64,000 nt of DNA from Sambucus nigra (taxonomy: Eukaryota > Streptophyta > Magnoliopsida > Dipsacales > Adoxaceae): positions 51,532,284-51,596,283 of the forward strand of contig OX422213.1 of NCBI GenBank assembly GCA_949130495.1, read 5' to 3'. Shown one piece after another: positions 54,685-64,000 of this stretch. The notes beneath the pieces are model-generated. The model was given only the letters and a program-made list of their open reading frames with translations, ran no database searches and had not been told where the DNA came from. Within the stretch, counting starts at the first letter, position 1. Each line of letters opens with the position of its first letter. A program made the translations under genes and the position numbers.

Positions 54685-57038
54685 TTTTTTTTGGGAATTT
54701 AATTGTATATAAAAAGACCAAAAGATTTACAGAGGAAGAAACCCCTCACAGAACAAGAAAACCTTAGGGCATACCCCACAGGCAAACAGGCCAAACAGGC
54801 CGGAACCAAACAAAACCTAAACTAGAAGTTTATCTTCAGGGATGTTCCAGTACATACAAGCCATCCAGTTAGTAAAACTCCTTCTGTCCTTCTTCCACGT
54901 TAGAGCTTTTGCTCTAACCATGTTTTCAATACCCTTGATAATAGAATCAAGGGAATTGGAGACATGCTTAAAGCATCTAGAGTTCCTCTCCAACCAAATG
55001 CAGTAGATAGTGGTGGTAAAGGAGAGGGATCTAATCTTGTCACAAAGGGTCTTCGTAGAATGGTTAACAGTAGCCAAACCCAACTCACTATTCAGACCCT
55101 GGCCATCCCTATAATATTGGTTCCTAAGCATCACCTCCTCCCAAATACATTTACTAAGGCTGCACTGAGAGAACAAATGGTTATATGACTCCCTTTCAGT
55201 CCCACATAACTCACACAGGTCATCCTCAGAAACTCCCCATTCATGTAATTTAACTTTAGTATTGATGGCCTTCCTAACCACCAACCAAGTTATGAAAGAG
55301 CATTTAGGGATACAAACCTTACTCCACACAAACTTGCTCCAGTTGACCTTAGGCTTATGGGCCTTTAAAAGCTCCCAAGCGGACGCAATGGTGAATATTC
55401 CATGATTTGATGGAAGCCATACAACAGTATCAGTTCCCTCGTGGATTGTAGGAAGAGTAGCATTCTTCACTTCATTCAGCTCCCATGTCACTCTAGATGG
55501 CCATCTCCACTCCAAATGGTGTATAAAATCTGACACTTTAGCTTTTAGATTGCTAGCAGAATCATAGACAATGTTATCCCCATAAAGGTTATGTAAAGGG
55601 TCATTAGGGTGCCAATTATCGAACCACATAAAAGCATGCTCCCCATTCCCAATGCAGGTCTTGATTTGTCTTCTAAACTTCTCTCTGTTCTTGAGGATTT
55701 TCCTCCAACTCCATGAAGAATCATTTGGAATACTCAAATCCCATATGCTTCTCCCTTTGATCTTGTAAGTATTACACCACTTGATCCATAAGCTGTCCTT
55801 CTTACTACAGAGATTCCATAAATGCTTCGCCATAGCCGCTGTGTTCCAAGTCTCTAAACATTTAATATTGAGCCCTCCTTCATCAAGAGAAACACAAAGA
55901 TCCACCCAAGCAACTTTAGCCCCTTTGCTATTAGCCTCATCCCCTTTCCATAAGTAATTTCTCATAATTTGCTCAATCTTCTTTATAATACTCTTGGGCA
56001 GAATAAAAATGCTAGACCAATACACCTGAATGCTGAAAATCACAGTCTTCACAAGAAGGAGCCTACCTGCAAAACTCAAGAACTTATTAGTCCAACATCT
56101 GGTTCTCATAGTTATTCTATCCACCAAGTGAGAACAGTCCTCCTTCTTCAACCTAGTTGTGATGAGAGGAACCCCAAGATATCGAAATGGAGGGGTCCCA
56201 TGCTGAATGCCAAGAATAGTTGAAATGTCCTGAATCTCATCCTCACTAATCCCAGCAGTGAACAGGTTGATCTTCTCTAAATTGATCATCAACCCAGATA
56301 AGGAGCTAAACTTTGATATTGCCTCCTTCACAATGCTGCAGGAAACAGTGTCCCCTCCAGCAAAGACAATTAAATCATCAGCAAAACTAAGGTGAGTCAA
56401 TGCTATCTCCTTGCATCTTGGGTGAAAACTGAACAGGTCTGATTCTGTAACTTTAGTGATTATCCCAGAGAAAACCTCCATCACAAGTAAGAAAAGGTAG
56501 GGAGAGATAGGGTCCCCCTGCCTGAGCCCTCTTTTCCCATGAAAGAATCCCTTAAGTTCCCCATTCATGCTAATGGAGAATCTGGTGGTAGTCACACATT
56601 TGGTGATCCACCCTATGACTTTGGAAGGGAAACCAACATGGGCCAACAGCTTAATCAAAAAGTCCCAGCTCACAGTATCATATGCTTTCAGAATATCAAT
56701 CTTGATTGTACATCTCGGAGGCCAAGAGTCCCTATGATAATTCCTCATTAACTCCTGTAATAACAAGATATTATCAGCAATTGATCTACCTTCAACAAAG
56801 GCAGCTTGATTAATACTAATAAGGCCAGGCATCAACTTCTTTAGCCTGGAAGTGATCACTTTGGAAATACACTTGTACAAGGTGTTACAGCAAGAGATGG
56901 GTCTGAAATCCCTCATACTTCTAGGGGTAGCAACCTTTGGTATTAAAGCCAGAGCAGTACAATTCCACTGCTTGAAGAAAGTCCCCGTGTCAAAGAAGAA
57001 CTTTATAGCCTCACACACCTCTCTCCCTATGAGCTCCC
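54685..57038 (-). mobile_element. 5'-truncated L1-type LINE in element C
   Basis: A target duplication of 11 bases with one mismatch (AATATATCATT at 54674, AATACATCATT at 57039) flanks it. The poly(A) tail is the T-run after 54683. It belongs to the same family as the LINE at 24958, with the same 3' terminus. ORF1, endonuclease and the first part of RT are missing, as expected from incomplete reverse transcription. Confidence 0.93.
54817..57038 (-). pseudogene. LINE RT and zf-RVT fragment
   Basis: An uninterrupted frame from within the RT N-terminal region to the ORF2 stop. It carries RPISCCNTLYK, NQAAFVEGRSIADN, GLRQGDPISPYLF, the SFADDLIVF active site and the zf-RVT Cys/His block (CELCGTERESYNHLF). 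The frame happens to stay open for another 14 codons into element C to ATG 57081, but that N-terminus is not LINE sequence. There is no nonsense codon in over 2.2 kb, so the insertion is recent or was open when truncated. Confidence 0.92.
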
Positions 57039-57044
57039 AATACA

Positions 57045-57930
57045 TCATTGATAGTATTTCCTCAAGTGTTCTGCATTCCATGGGTTCTTGAATTCTCCCC
57101 CCTCTAAAATCTCAATTCGATATGTGACTGGTTGGACGACTGTAGTAATACGATAAGGCCCATGCCAATTGGCTTCCAGCTTATTTCTATTCTGAATCAC
57201 TTTCTTCAAAACATAATCACCCTCTTTTAAGTTGCTCGGCATGACCCTCTTGTTGTAGAAACATGTAGTCCTTTATTGATAGGCTGCATTCCTTAAAGCT
57301 GCATCTTCACGGACTTCATCCAGAATGTCTAAATCCAGCCTTCTCGTCAAATCAATGACTGGGGTATTGAAGTTAAGAACTCTATGCGTAGGTAAACCTA
57401 GCTCGACATGAATTATGGCTTCAGTACCAAATGCTAATAGGTAGGGAGTTTCTCTAGTAGCTGTTCTGGAAGTTGTTCGGTAAGCCCACATGACAGAACG
57501 CATTTCATTGATCGAACTCCCTTTATCATTTTCCAACCTTTTCTTGAACCCATTCAACAAAGTTCTATTAGTTACCTCTGTTTGGACGTTACTTTGAGGA
57601 TGTCCAGGAGCAGAGTGGATTTTTTGGACATTGGACTAGGCACAATAAGCAGCAAATTCATCGTTGTCAAATTGTGTGCCATGATCAGTGATAAATGCAT
57701 ATGGCAAGCCATACATGTATATGATACTCTTGTAAATAAACTGATAAAACTTTTCATAGGACATATCGATCAACGATTCGGCTTCAACGTCTTCTCGCAT
57801 AGTCGTCTAGTAGTACCCCTGTGTATGGATTCTCTGCAACAACGTTCTTCCTGCTATATGGGCTCCATAGGATCCTTCATGGACTTCTTCAATCAAATCC
57901 TTCACTTTATCTAGATGCACACACCGTTGT
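57045..57930 (-). pseudogene. Element C integrase
   Basis: On the minus strand the integrase core appears with YGLPYAFITDHGTQF near 57680 and an NVQTEVTNRT block near 57580. The end of the core follows (WAYRTTSRTATRETPY, FGTEA). The C-terminal GPY/F-like region (NLKEGDYVLKK, WHGPYRI) ends at stop 57045. The zinc finger and the first catalytic Asp region are degraded, with frame changes near 57600, 57760 and 57260. There is no chromodomain, as expected for Tat. The LINE's target site overlaps the stop codon. Confidence 0.85.
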
Positions 57931-58298
57931 AGACCAGTAGTTAATTTTCATCTATATAACACACCACTATCTAACACATATCTTATGGTTTTGTATTTCA
58001 ACTTCTTAGCTTCAAGTAGGTCGATTGGAATAATCCCTTCTTCAATATATGCTCTTATGGGATCCATCCAAGATGGACCCATATCCACTGTAAGAAATTT
58101 GATCATGAGATCTTCATCTATGCTCCTATTAGTAAGTAGCTCAATAAGAATAGTTCTTCGTAGCTCAATTCTGGTTGCTGAAGCTAGCCGAGCAAGTGCA
58201 TCTTCTCGGGTATTTTTCGATCTTAGAATTTTGATCATCTGGACAACTAGCAAAGTGGAAATTTTCTCCAACGCTTTGGTTAAGTATCTAGTCATCAC
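57931..58298 (-). pseudogene. Element C segment between second RNase H and integrase
   Basis: The open frame contains REDALARLASATRIELRR and PIDLLEAKKLKYKTIRYVL. These are the conserved linker and the start of the integrase finger region in Tat-type polyproteins (LARLAS, A-KLR--A-RY-L-DG-LYR pattern). Confidence 0.75.
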
Positions 58299-58619
58299 TT
58301 ATCCTTTAGATGCATATAAGCTCAACACCTGATTTACAACTAACTGTGAATCACTGTATACCACAACTTGCTCGGCATTAAGTGATTTAGCTAGATTTAA
58401 AACAACAATTATAGCTTCATACTCTGCCTCATTATTGGAGTCTTGAAATTGGAATCGTAGAGCGTACTCTATATCTAGCTCATCTGGAGTATTGAGAATG
58501 ATTCCATCTCCACATCCGGTTGTACAAGATGATTCATTAACATACAGACTCCATATAGGGATATCGTTGTCAAATGCTTGGTTTGTCATAATCCCTTGAT
58601 GGAAAATTTTATCCTTCAC
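58299..58619 (-). pseudogene. Element C second (archaeal-like) RNase H
   Basis: The frame reads WSLYVNESSCTTGCGDGIIL, then NNEAEYEAIIVVLNLAKSL and VVYSDSQLVVNQV. This is the second RNase H typical of the Tat lineage. The first catalytic Asp, expected in YVDG, is Asn here (YVNE); the E of NNEAEYEA and the D of YSDSQ are kept. The frame is open for 106 codons. Confidence 0.88.
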
Positions 58620-59044
58620 CTCCTCTTATTTCTTGTTCATCTCCTGTACTCTGTTGGACGGTTATGATTGATTGGTGGTAATTTTTTCTACAGTTTCCCT
58701 TGCTTGGAGTTGGTCGGGCACATCTTTAGTAGGTCTGCTGACTCCTGCATATTGCTCGACTAGAGTCCCTTGTTACTCGGAGACCTATGGGTAAGTTAAT
58801 TATGCAATAAAATCAGCCATAACTTGGCCTTTTAAAGCAGTCCTTGGTTCGTATACAAGGTCATATTCCCCCAACTCCACATCCTAATACATCAATCTTC
58901 CAGATTTTTCTGGCTTATGCAAAGCTTGCCTTAGTGGCATGTCAGTGTTTACCACTATGGTGTGGGCTTAAAAATATGGCTTCATTCGTCTACTAGCCTC
59001 AATTAAGGCTAGTGCTAATTTTTCCAGTTTGGGATATCTCACTT

Positions 59045-59915
59045 TTACTCCTCGAAAAGCTTTGCTAGTGTAATAAACTGGTTTTTGGACTCCATTCTCC
59101 TCTCTGCTAAAGGTAGAGCTAACAAGTGACTCAGAAACCACCAAATATAGTTACAGTTTTTCTCCCAGCACTGGTACATTTGTCCTAGGTACTTCTTCAA
59201 TTCTAGGAAAGATTTCCGACATTCTTTATTCCATTCGAAGGTTTTTATGAGCACCTTAAAGAATGGAAAACATTTATCCGTTGCTCGGGACACAAACCTA
59301 TTGAGTGCTACTACGCACCCAGTTAGCCTTTGAACATCCTTTTTATAGTTCAAAGATTGCATTTCGATCAAAGCCTTAATCTTGTCTGGATTAGATTCAA
59401 TGCCTCTTTGATTTACTATATATCCAAGGAACATTCCCTCCTGGACTCTGAAGACGCATTTGCTGGGGTTTAACTTCATCTGGTGCTTTTCCAATTGATT
59501 AAACGTTTGGCTGAGGTTGGCAATATGATTAGCCGATTTTTTTACTCTTAGTGAGCATATCATCAATATACACCTCCATGTTCTTACTTATTTGCTCCTC
59601 AAATACTTTGTTCACCAGTCGCTGATAAGTAGCACCTGCATTTTTTAGACCAAATGGCAAAACATTATAGCAATAAGTTCCCCAGAGAGTAATAAAGGAA
59701 GTACTTTCTGTATCCATTGGCTTCATTTTGATCTGATTATAACCAGAATACGCATTCATGAAACTTATCAGCTCGTGCCCTGAAGTAGCATCCACCAGTT
59801 GATCAATTTGTGGCAAAGGAAAATAATCCTTTGGGCATGCTTTGTTCAAGTCAGTAAAATCCACACACATCCTCCACTTATTGTTCTTCTTCTTGACCAT
59901 AACTACATTGGCCAA
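59045..59915 (-). pseudogene. Element C reverse transcriptase and first RNase H
   Basis: RT motifs run from VVMVKKKNNKWRMCVDFTDL and LNKACPKD through YSGYNQIKM and LPFGLKNAGATYQRLVN to the active site VYIDDML near 59560. A one-base shift there moves to a second frame, which contains LNPSKCVFRVQEGMFLGYIV and the thumb region. The first RNase H after 59190 is degraded. The integrity of the YIDD box suggests the decay began elsewhere. Confidence 0.9.
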
Positions 59916-60179
59916 CCAATTCGATTACTTCACATCTTCAATAAAGGAAGCTTTTTAAAGTTTCTCCACTTCTTCCTGTATAGCCTGGTTCTTCTCCGGG
60001 CTAAAAACTCTTCTCCACTGCTTCATAGGTTTAACCTCTTTATTCACCTTAAGATCATGGCAATGGAAATTTGGGTTTATGCCTAGCATATCTTCATGAC
60101 TCCACACGAACACCTATTTTCTTTGTCTCAAGAAAGCCACCAACTCTTGTTTAAGAATTAGTTCCAATGATGCTCCAAT

Positions 60180-60758
60180 TTAAGTAGTTCGTTCTGGTTT
60201 ATCATCATCCAAAACAATGCTTTCTATTGCCTCCATCACTTGGACTTTTCCAAGCTCAGATTCGTCTCGTGGATCTAAGGTTTTAACCTTAGATTCGCTG
60301 TTCGGCTCAGATATATCCACTTGATAAGGGGTTGTTTTCCTCTTTATTTCCAATATATCTTCTTCCTCGACAGAGGAGTAGTAGCATTCTCGAGCTATAT
60401 TCATATCTCCTTTCACTACTCCAACTCCAAAGTTAGTCGGGAGCTTCAGGCATTGATGAACAGTAGAGGGTACAACTTTGAATTTCTTCAGACTAACTCT
60501 TCCCATGATCATGTTATAGGCAAAATGAACATTTTTGTCCATGACAAAGAATCTCACTTTCTCTGTCCTGCTCGTTGGCCATGTCCCGATCAACATGTCT
60601 AGTTTGATGGTCCCCAATGGAATAACTTTCTCTCTAGAAAATCCAATGAGTGGCCTATGGTAAGGCTTCAGTTGGATGAGTTTTAATCCTAAACTATCAA
60701 AACAAGGATAAAACATGATGTCTGTTGAATTGTCGTTATCCACTACTATTCTTGCCAC
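60180..60758 (-). pseudogene. Element C aspartic protease
   Basis: The frame begins RIVVDNDNSTDIMFYPCFDSLGL, matching the V-VDNGSS-DIL active site region of Tat proteases. The catalytic D is present, while the usual Gly of DNGS is Asp. The blocks LIGFSREKVIPLG, YNMIMGRVSLKKFK and GVVKGDMNIARECYY follow the family order. The frame is open for 192 codons. Confidence 0.88.
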
Positions 60759-61538
60759 TAGTACTTATTTTATTCTAACTCTGATCACTAAAGCAGCAGC
60801 TACTGCCAGACACTAAAAACGTTTCAGTCGTGCCCCTAGTTTCAACCACTTGCCTTAACCGACCGTAGGTAGACTAAAGGTGGACATAGTTATGTCTATC
60901 AGTGGATAAGGGTTCTCTTTTCCAGAGGAACTCGCAACTGGCTAGCTAAGGCTAGCTTTAGCTAGATATTCTCCTGTCATCACTCTATGAAGTCGATATC
61001 GTTACTTTACCGACTGAAGGATCATCATGTGGGTACAATACTCCAGATAGATCATTCTTGGAAAAGATAATTATGAGTCCTTGTTAACCTTTCTTGGTCG
61101 GTCTTCCTTGACAAGGTTGATTCGCTGGATATAGGAACAAGCTTGGGCCTCTTTGAGGTAAGCTTTCCTTTTAGTTGTCTGATCTCCTCCTCCTGCATCC
61201 CCACATGTAATCATGTGGCAATCAAAATATCAAAAATTGAGTGTGAATACCTCGCATTCTAGTTGTTTAGGCTTCTTGGGAAGATCAGGATCATCTTCTG
61301 GATCTTCATCGGGGTTCCTCTTCTTATCTTCTCTGGGCTTAACTGGTGATTTAGATCTCTGTCAACCTCTACCTCCAGTTCTTCCACCAGCTTGTCGATA
61401 AAAATATTTGTCCAATTTTCCTCTTCGGATGACTGCTTCTATCTCGTTCTAGAGAGCAATACACCGGTTAGTCATATGACCATGGTCTTTATGAAATTCA
61501 TAATACTTGGACTTATCCCTTTTATTAGTAGGTGACCT
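60759..61538 (-). pseudogene. Element C gag-protease linker, decayed
   Basis: No long frame survives. Short in-frame pieces such as KPREDKKRNPDEDPEDDPDL (near 61300) suggest the charged end of Gag. No clear knuckle can be seen. Confidence 0.5.
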
Positions 61539-62922
61539 TTACTTTTCAGGCCAACTCAAATCGTTGTTGTGCTTTATTTCTTCCAAAACATGATGTATAT
61601 CCACCATTAAGGGAGTGTAATTGGTAAATTTCCTGAGCCGATCTAGGCTTTCTTTTACTTTCGAATTCCTATGCTCATTGTGATTCTTGTGCTCCTTCTT
61701 ATCTGACTTCCCTTTTATCTTTGCTTTCGCCTTTGTATCTGAATTCTTTTTGGCAGTCATAGCTTCCTCGGCGTTCATAATCTTCGCTGCTTTAGCCATT
61801 AATTCTGTCATCGTCTTCGGGGGATATTTTGCCAAAGTATAGTACAGTTTTTCGGGGAGCAAACCACTTACAAGGGTTGTGATCGTAGTCTTCTCTTCGT
61901 AATCAATGACTTCCAGTTTCTCATGGTTGAAATGAGTGATGTAATCCCAGGTACTTTCTCCCTCCTTTTGTCTTACACTAAGTAAATGAGCTACTCGCTT
62001 AACTAGTTTTGCTCCAAAGCAAAAACTACCAATGAATATCTCGAGGAAGACTATTCTACCAGATTTGAGCAGATCCAGTTATTATTCCTGAAAATGCCCT
62101 ACACCTCATTTCATCAGGAACATCATAGATATCATCCGCTGCTTGGTATTGTTCTATATGAAAAACTAGATCAGTCTTCCCATCATATTTGGGAGTGACC
62201 ACTGGAGCTTTAAACTTGGTCGATGTAGGGAAATCTACAATGGTTTGCACAAAGGGGGACCCCTTAATAAAACTTCTCTAGAGAGGATTCTTGGCCTGGG
62301 CCATTTCTCCCAATCTTTCTTCCAAACACCGAATTGAACCTTTCCAAGTATCACTGTCAGCAACAGATCTATGGGTGGCGACTTTTCTATGCCGACCAAC
62401 TGATTGTGCTGAGCTTTCTTCTTATGAACCTTCTCTCTGACTGGATCTATCAGTTCATCGAGTATTTAATCTGGATTGGGGTGAACCTTCCTTCAGATCA
62501 CTTGGTTATCGAGTATTTCTCGACGCAACCCGTAGGGCATTTCCCTAGGGTCCCAAATGATCAAAAGGAGAAGCCCTACTTAGCCTTTCTAAGGCACTCA
62601 ATCTTTCTGGGATGAGGGGTTGTCCATAAGTGGAATTAGTGATCCTAATAGAAGAAGTTGCTCCAGGAAGGTATGAAGGATCCCTAGAAGTTCTGGAATG
62701 TCTATGCCCAACACTCCTTGTTGGTGACGGTGGGATATTCCTTTGATTAACTTGTGCAGGAACTCCGACTTGTAGAGTTTGAGCCAACTGTCGTATAGTT
62801 TCCTGCATAGCCTCTTTACCCAAGCTAGCCAAAATTCTTGTTAAATCATTGTTATTTTGAGGGACAAAGGGAGTAGGCAGAATTCCCTCATTTCTGGTGC
62901 TTGATTATGGAATTTCATCCAT
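61539..62922 (-). pseudogene. Element C gag
   Basis: The likely start is ATG 62922. The first frame has SLGKEAMQETIRQLAQTL. A capsid region follows with FKAPVVTPKYDGKTDLVFHIEQY and VPDEMRCRAFSGIITGSAQIW (62056-62250). After another shift come SVRQKEGESTWDYITHFN, SGLLPEKLYYTLAKYPPKTMTELMAKA and a Lys-rich tail ending at 61539. This order is that of Tat-type Gag (Retrotrans_gag). At least two frameshifts and several stops break it. Confidence 0.88.
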
Positions 62923-62956
62923 GGATTATGAATGAGTGAAAACATTTAGCAATATG

Positions 62957-62975
62957 CTCCCAAAGACGACGCCAA
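62957..62975 (-). promoter_or_regulatory. Primer binding site of element C
   Basis: On the minus strand TTGGCGTCGTCTTTGGGAG starts five bases after the LTR. It resembles the TGGCGCCGTCTGTGGG-type sites common in the Tat/Athila group and differs from the Met-tRNA sites of the other elements here. Confidence 0.75.
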
Positions 62976-62980
62976 TCTAT

Positions 62981-63502
62981 TGATGCAAAAAACTAGACTA
63001 GGCCTAATTAATCGATCACAGATAAAATAAGTAAAACAAATAAGACACAAGAAATTTTAAAGTGGTTCGGCTCAATGGAATGGCCTACGTCCACTGTTAT
63101 GTATTGATTGCCTTGAGTTATTTTTCCAGTCCTCTTGCAATGAGGGTGATACAATGTATTTATAGCCCAAGAGGGGTCTTGATAGTTGTCATTTGAAAGG
63201 ATGGAATGCCTTCATTTGTTAGGCATTTACATCAATACATAATGAGAATTAAATATACGCATGTTGTTGCTTCATTAGCAATACTGTCTGTAAGATGGTT
63301 CTCGCTTTGTTGGCAACCCAGGTTATTCTAGGGGTCCTTCATCCCCAATTGGTCAGGCTTCATTGTTTGTCGGGCTTCCATGTTGGTCGGGCATCCTTGT
63401 TAGTTGAGCTTTTGTACCAGGTTGACTTGGACTTTGCCACATTGGATGACACGTGTTGTCTTGTAATTGGTCCACGTAGGGTGGTAAATTTTGCTATCAA
63501 CA
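62981..63502 (-). mobile_element. 5' LTR of element C
   Basis: On the minus strand it runs from TGTTGATAGC to TTTTTTGCATCA. It matches 48827-49326 with scattered differences and a few indels in the TTGGTCGGGC repeat section. Confidence 0.9.
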
Positions 63503-63609
63503 TATGGGTAAGCTATTATATATACCAGGTTTACATACTTTCTAGCACAAACCTATTTTAATAAAATATTAAAAAAATATTTTTAAGTTGAATATTTTTA
63601 TGTTATTGT
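63503..63609. other. Spacer between two LTRs of family C
   Basis: 107 AT-rich bases with no feature. Confidence 0.6.
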
Positions 63610-64000
63610 TGATGTAAAAAATTAGATCACTCTAATTATTTAATCACAGATAAATAAATGAAACAAAGAATTTTAAAGTGGTTCAGCCTTATAAGAATGG
63701 CCTACGTCCACTGTGATGTTATTACTGAGTGTTTTGGGAATTCTCGATTACAAGTTCTATCAAGAAATTTTGGTCCCCTTGAATGAGGATGATACAAGGT
63801 ATTTATAGCCCTTAGGCTGTACATGAAAGGGTGATATATTAAATGATATACATATGAAAGGGTAATTCATTTAATGCTCTTCAAGTGTGTGCGTCAAGAT
63901 GATAAGCATTCAATGAATAGTTGAACTGTTGATTATCTGGCAATCAATGTTGTGGTCGATATGCTGTTCGAACCGCCTTTAGTTGCTCGTCGTTCAAGAG
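63610..64000 (-). mobile_element. Partial, diverged LTR of family C, cut by the window end
   Basis: From TGATGTAAAAAATTAGATCA onward it follows the LTR of C (TTTAAAGTGGTTC, AATGGCCTACGTCCACTG, ATACAA-GTATTTATAGCCC) with clear divergence. It has the same orientation as C and continues beyond the window. Confidence 0.85.

Larger units (their letters stand above)
48827..63502 (-). mobile_element. Tat-lineage Ty3/gypsy element C with antisense ORFs
   Basis: LTRs of 500 bases (48827-49326) and 522 bases (62981-63502) enclose, in minus orientation, a TTGGCGTCGTCTTTGGG primer site, gag, protease, RT, RNase H, a second RNase H and integrase. Past integrase, a region of about 5.3 kb carries plus-strand ORFs. 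The second RNase H and the extra antisense ORFs are hallmarks of the Tat lineage. A LINE (54685-57038) and an hAT MITE (49771-50332) interrupt it. All coding parts carry stops or frameshifts. Confidence 0.92.

Noticed and set aside
48822..63507. TATGA / TATGG as a target duplication of element C
   Set aside because: The left flank is a TA microsatellite and the LTR end can be placed at either of two CA dinucleotides, so a four-of-five match is not convincing.

Overview
This is an AT-rich stretch of a flowering-plant nuclear genome, probably heterochromatic. The evidence is the plant transposable element families present: Tekay-, Reina- and Tat-type Ty3/gypsy, Ty1/copia, plant L1-type LINEs, a CACTA element and an hAT MITE. 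Initiator-Met-tRNA primer binding sites and a captured plant eIF2B-epsilon fragment agree with this. I see no intact host gene, no rRNA or tRNA gene and no CRISPR array. Nearly every base belongs to a nested or tandem transposable element, and the window cuts LTRs at both ends.

Layout. 1-2941: LTR of a Tekay-like gypsy family, sitting in the reverse transcriptase of a broken copia element (2942-4329) whose 3' LTR (4330-4878) lies in the 5' LTR of a gutted Reina-like gypsy element (4879-14661). That element was split by an 8.05-kb CACTA element (5633-13681, 3-bp AAC target duplication). The CACTA carries fragments of eIF2B-epsilon and probably of an ACT-repeat (ACR) gene, plus a 168-bp tandem array, but no recognisable transposase. 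15229-47244: a GAG-only, non-autonomous copia-like element with matching LTRs, swollen to 32 kb. Inside it is a compound of two Tekay-type gypsy elements: A (16478-33183, gag-pol nearly intact but with three nonsense codons) and B (33184-42613, badly decayed). A full-length L1-type LINE (24958-30645) sits in the 3' LTR of A. An antisense solo LTR (42796-44019) splits the host gag.

48827-63502: a minus-strand Tat-lineage gypsy element C with gag, protease, RT, two RNase H regions and integrase, all decayed. Between pol and its 3' LTR it holds two plus-strand (antisense) ORFs with their own TATA box, a probable intron and a poly(A) signal. An hAT MITE landed on the start codon of the first antisense ORF. 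A 5'-truncated LINE landed at the stop codon of pol, and a 32-bp tandem array lies beside it. Another LTR of the same family begins at 63610.

Relative order, read from the nesting: the Reina-like element, the GAG-only element and C are the oldest layers. Copia, CACTA and the A/B gypsy compound came next. The LINE in A, the solo LTR and the MITE are later. The A LTRs (2920 and 2921 bp once the LINE is removed) differ at about one base per hundred where I compared them, so A is young. The points most worth a second look are the family-specific palindrome arrays found at the same place in several LTR families, the antisense gene pair of C with the MITE on its ATG, the gene-carrying CACTA, and the rearranged A/B junction with its 150-bp foldback.
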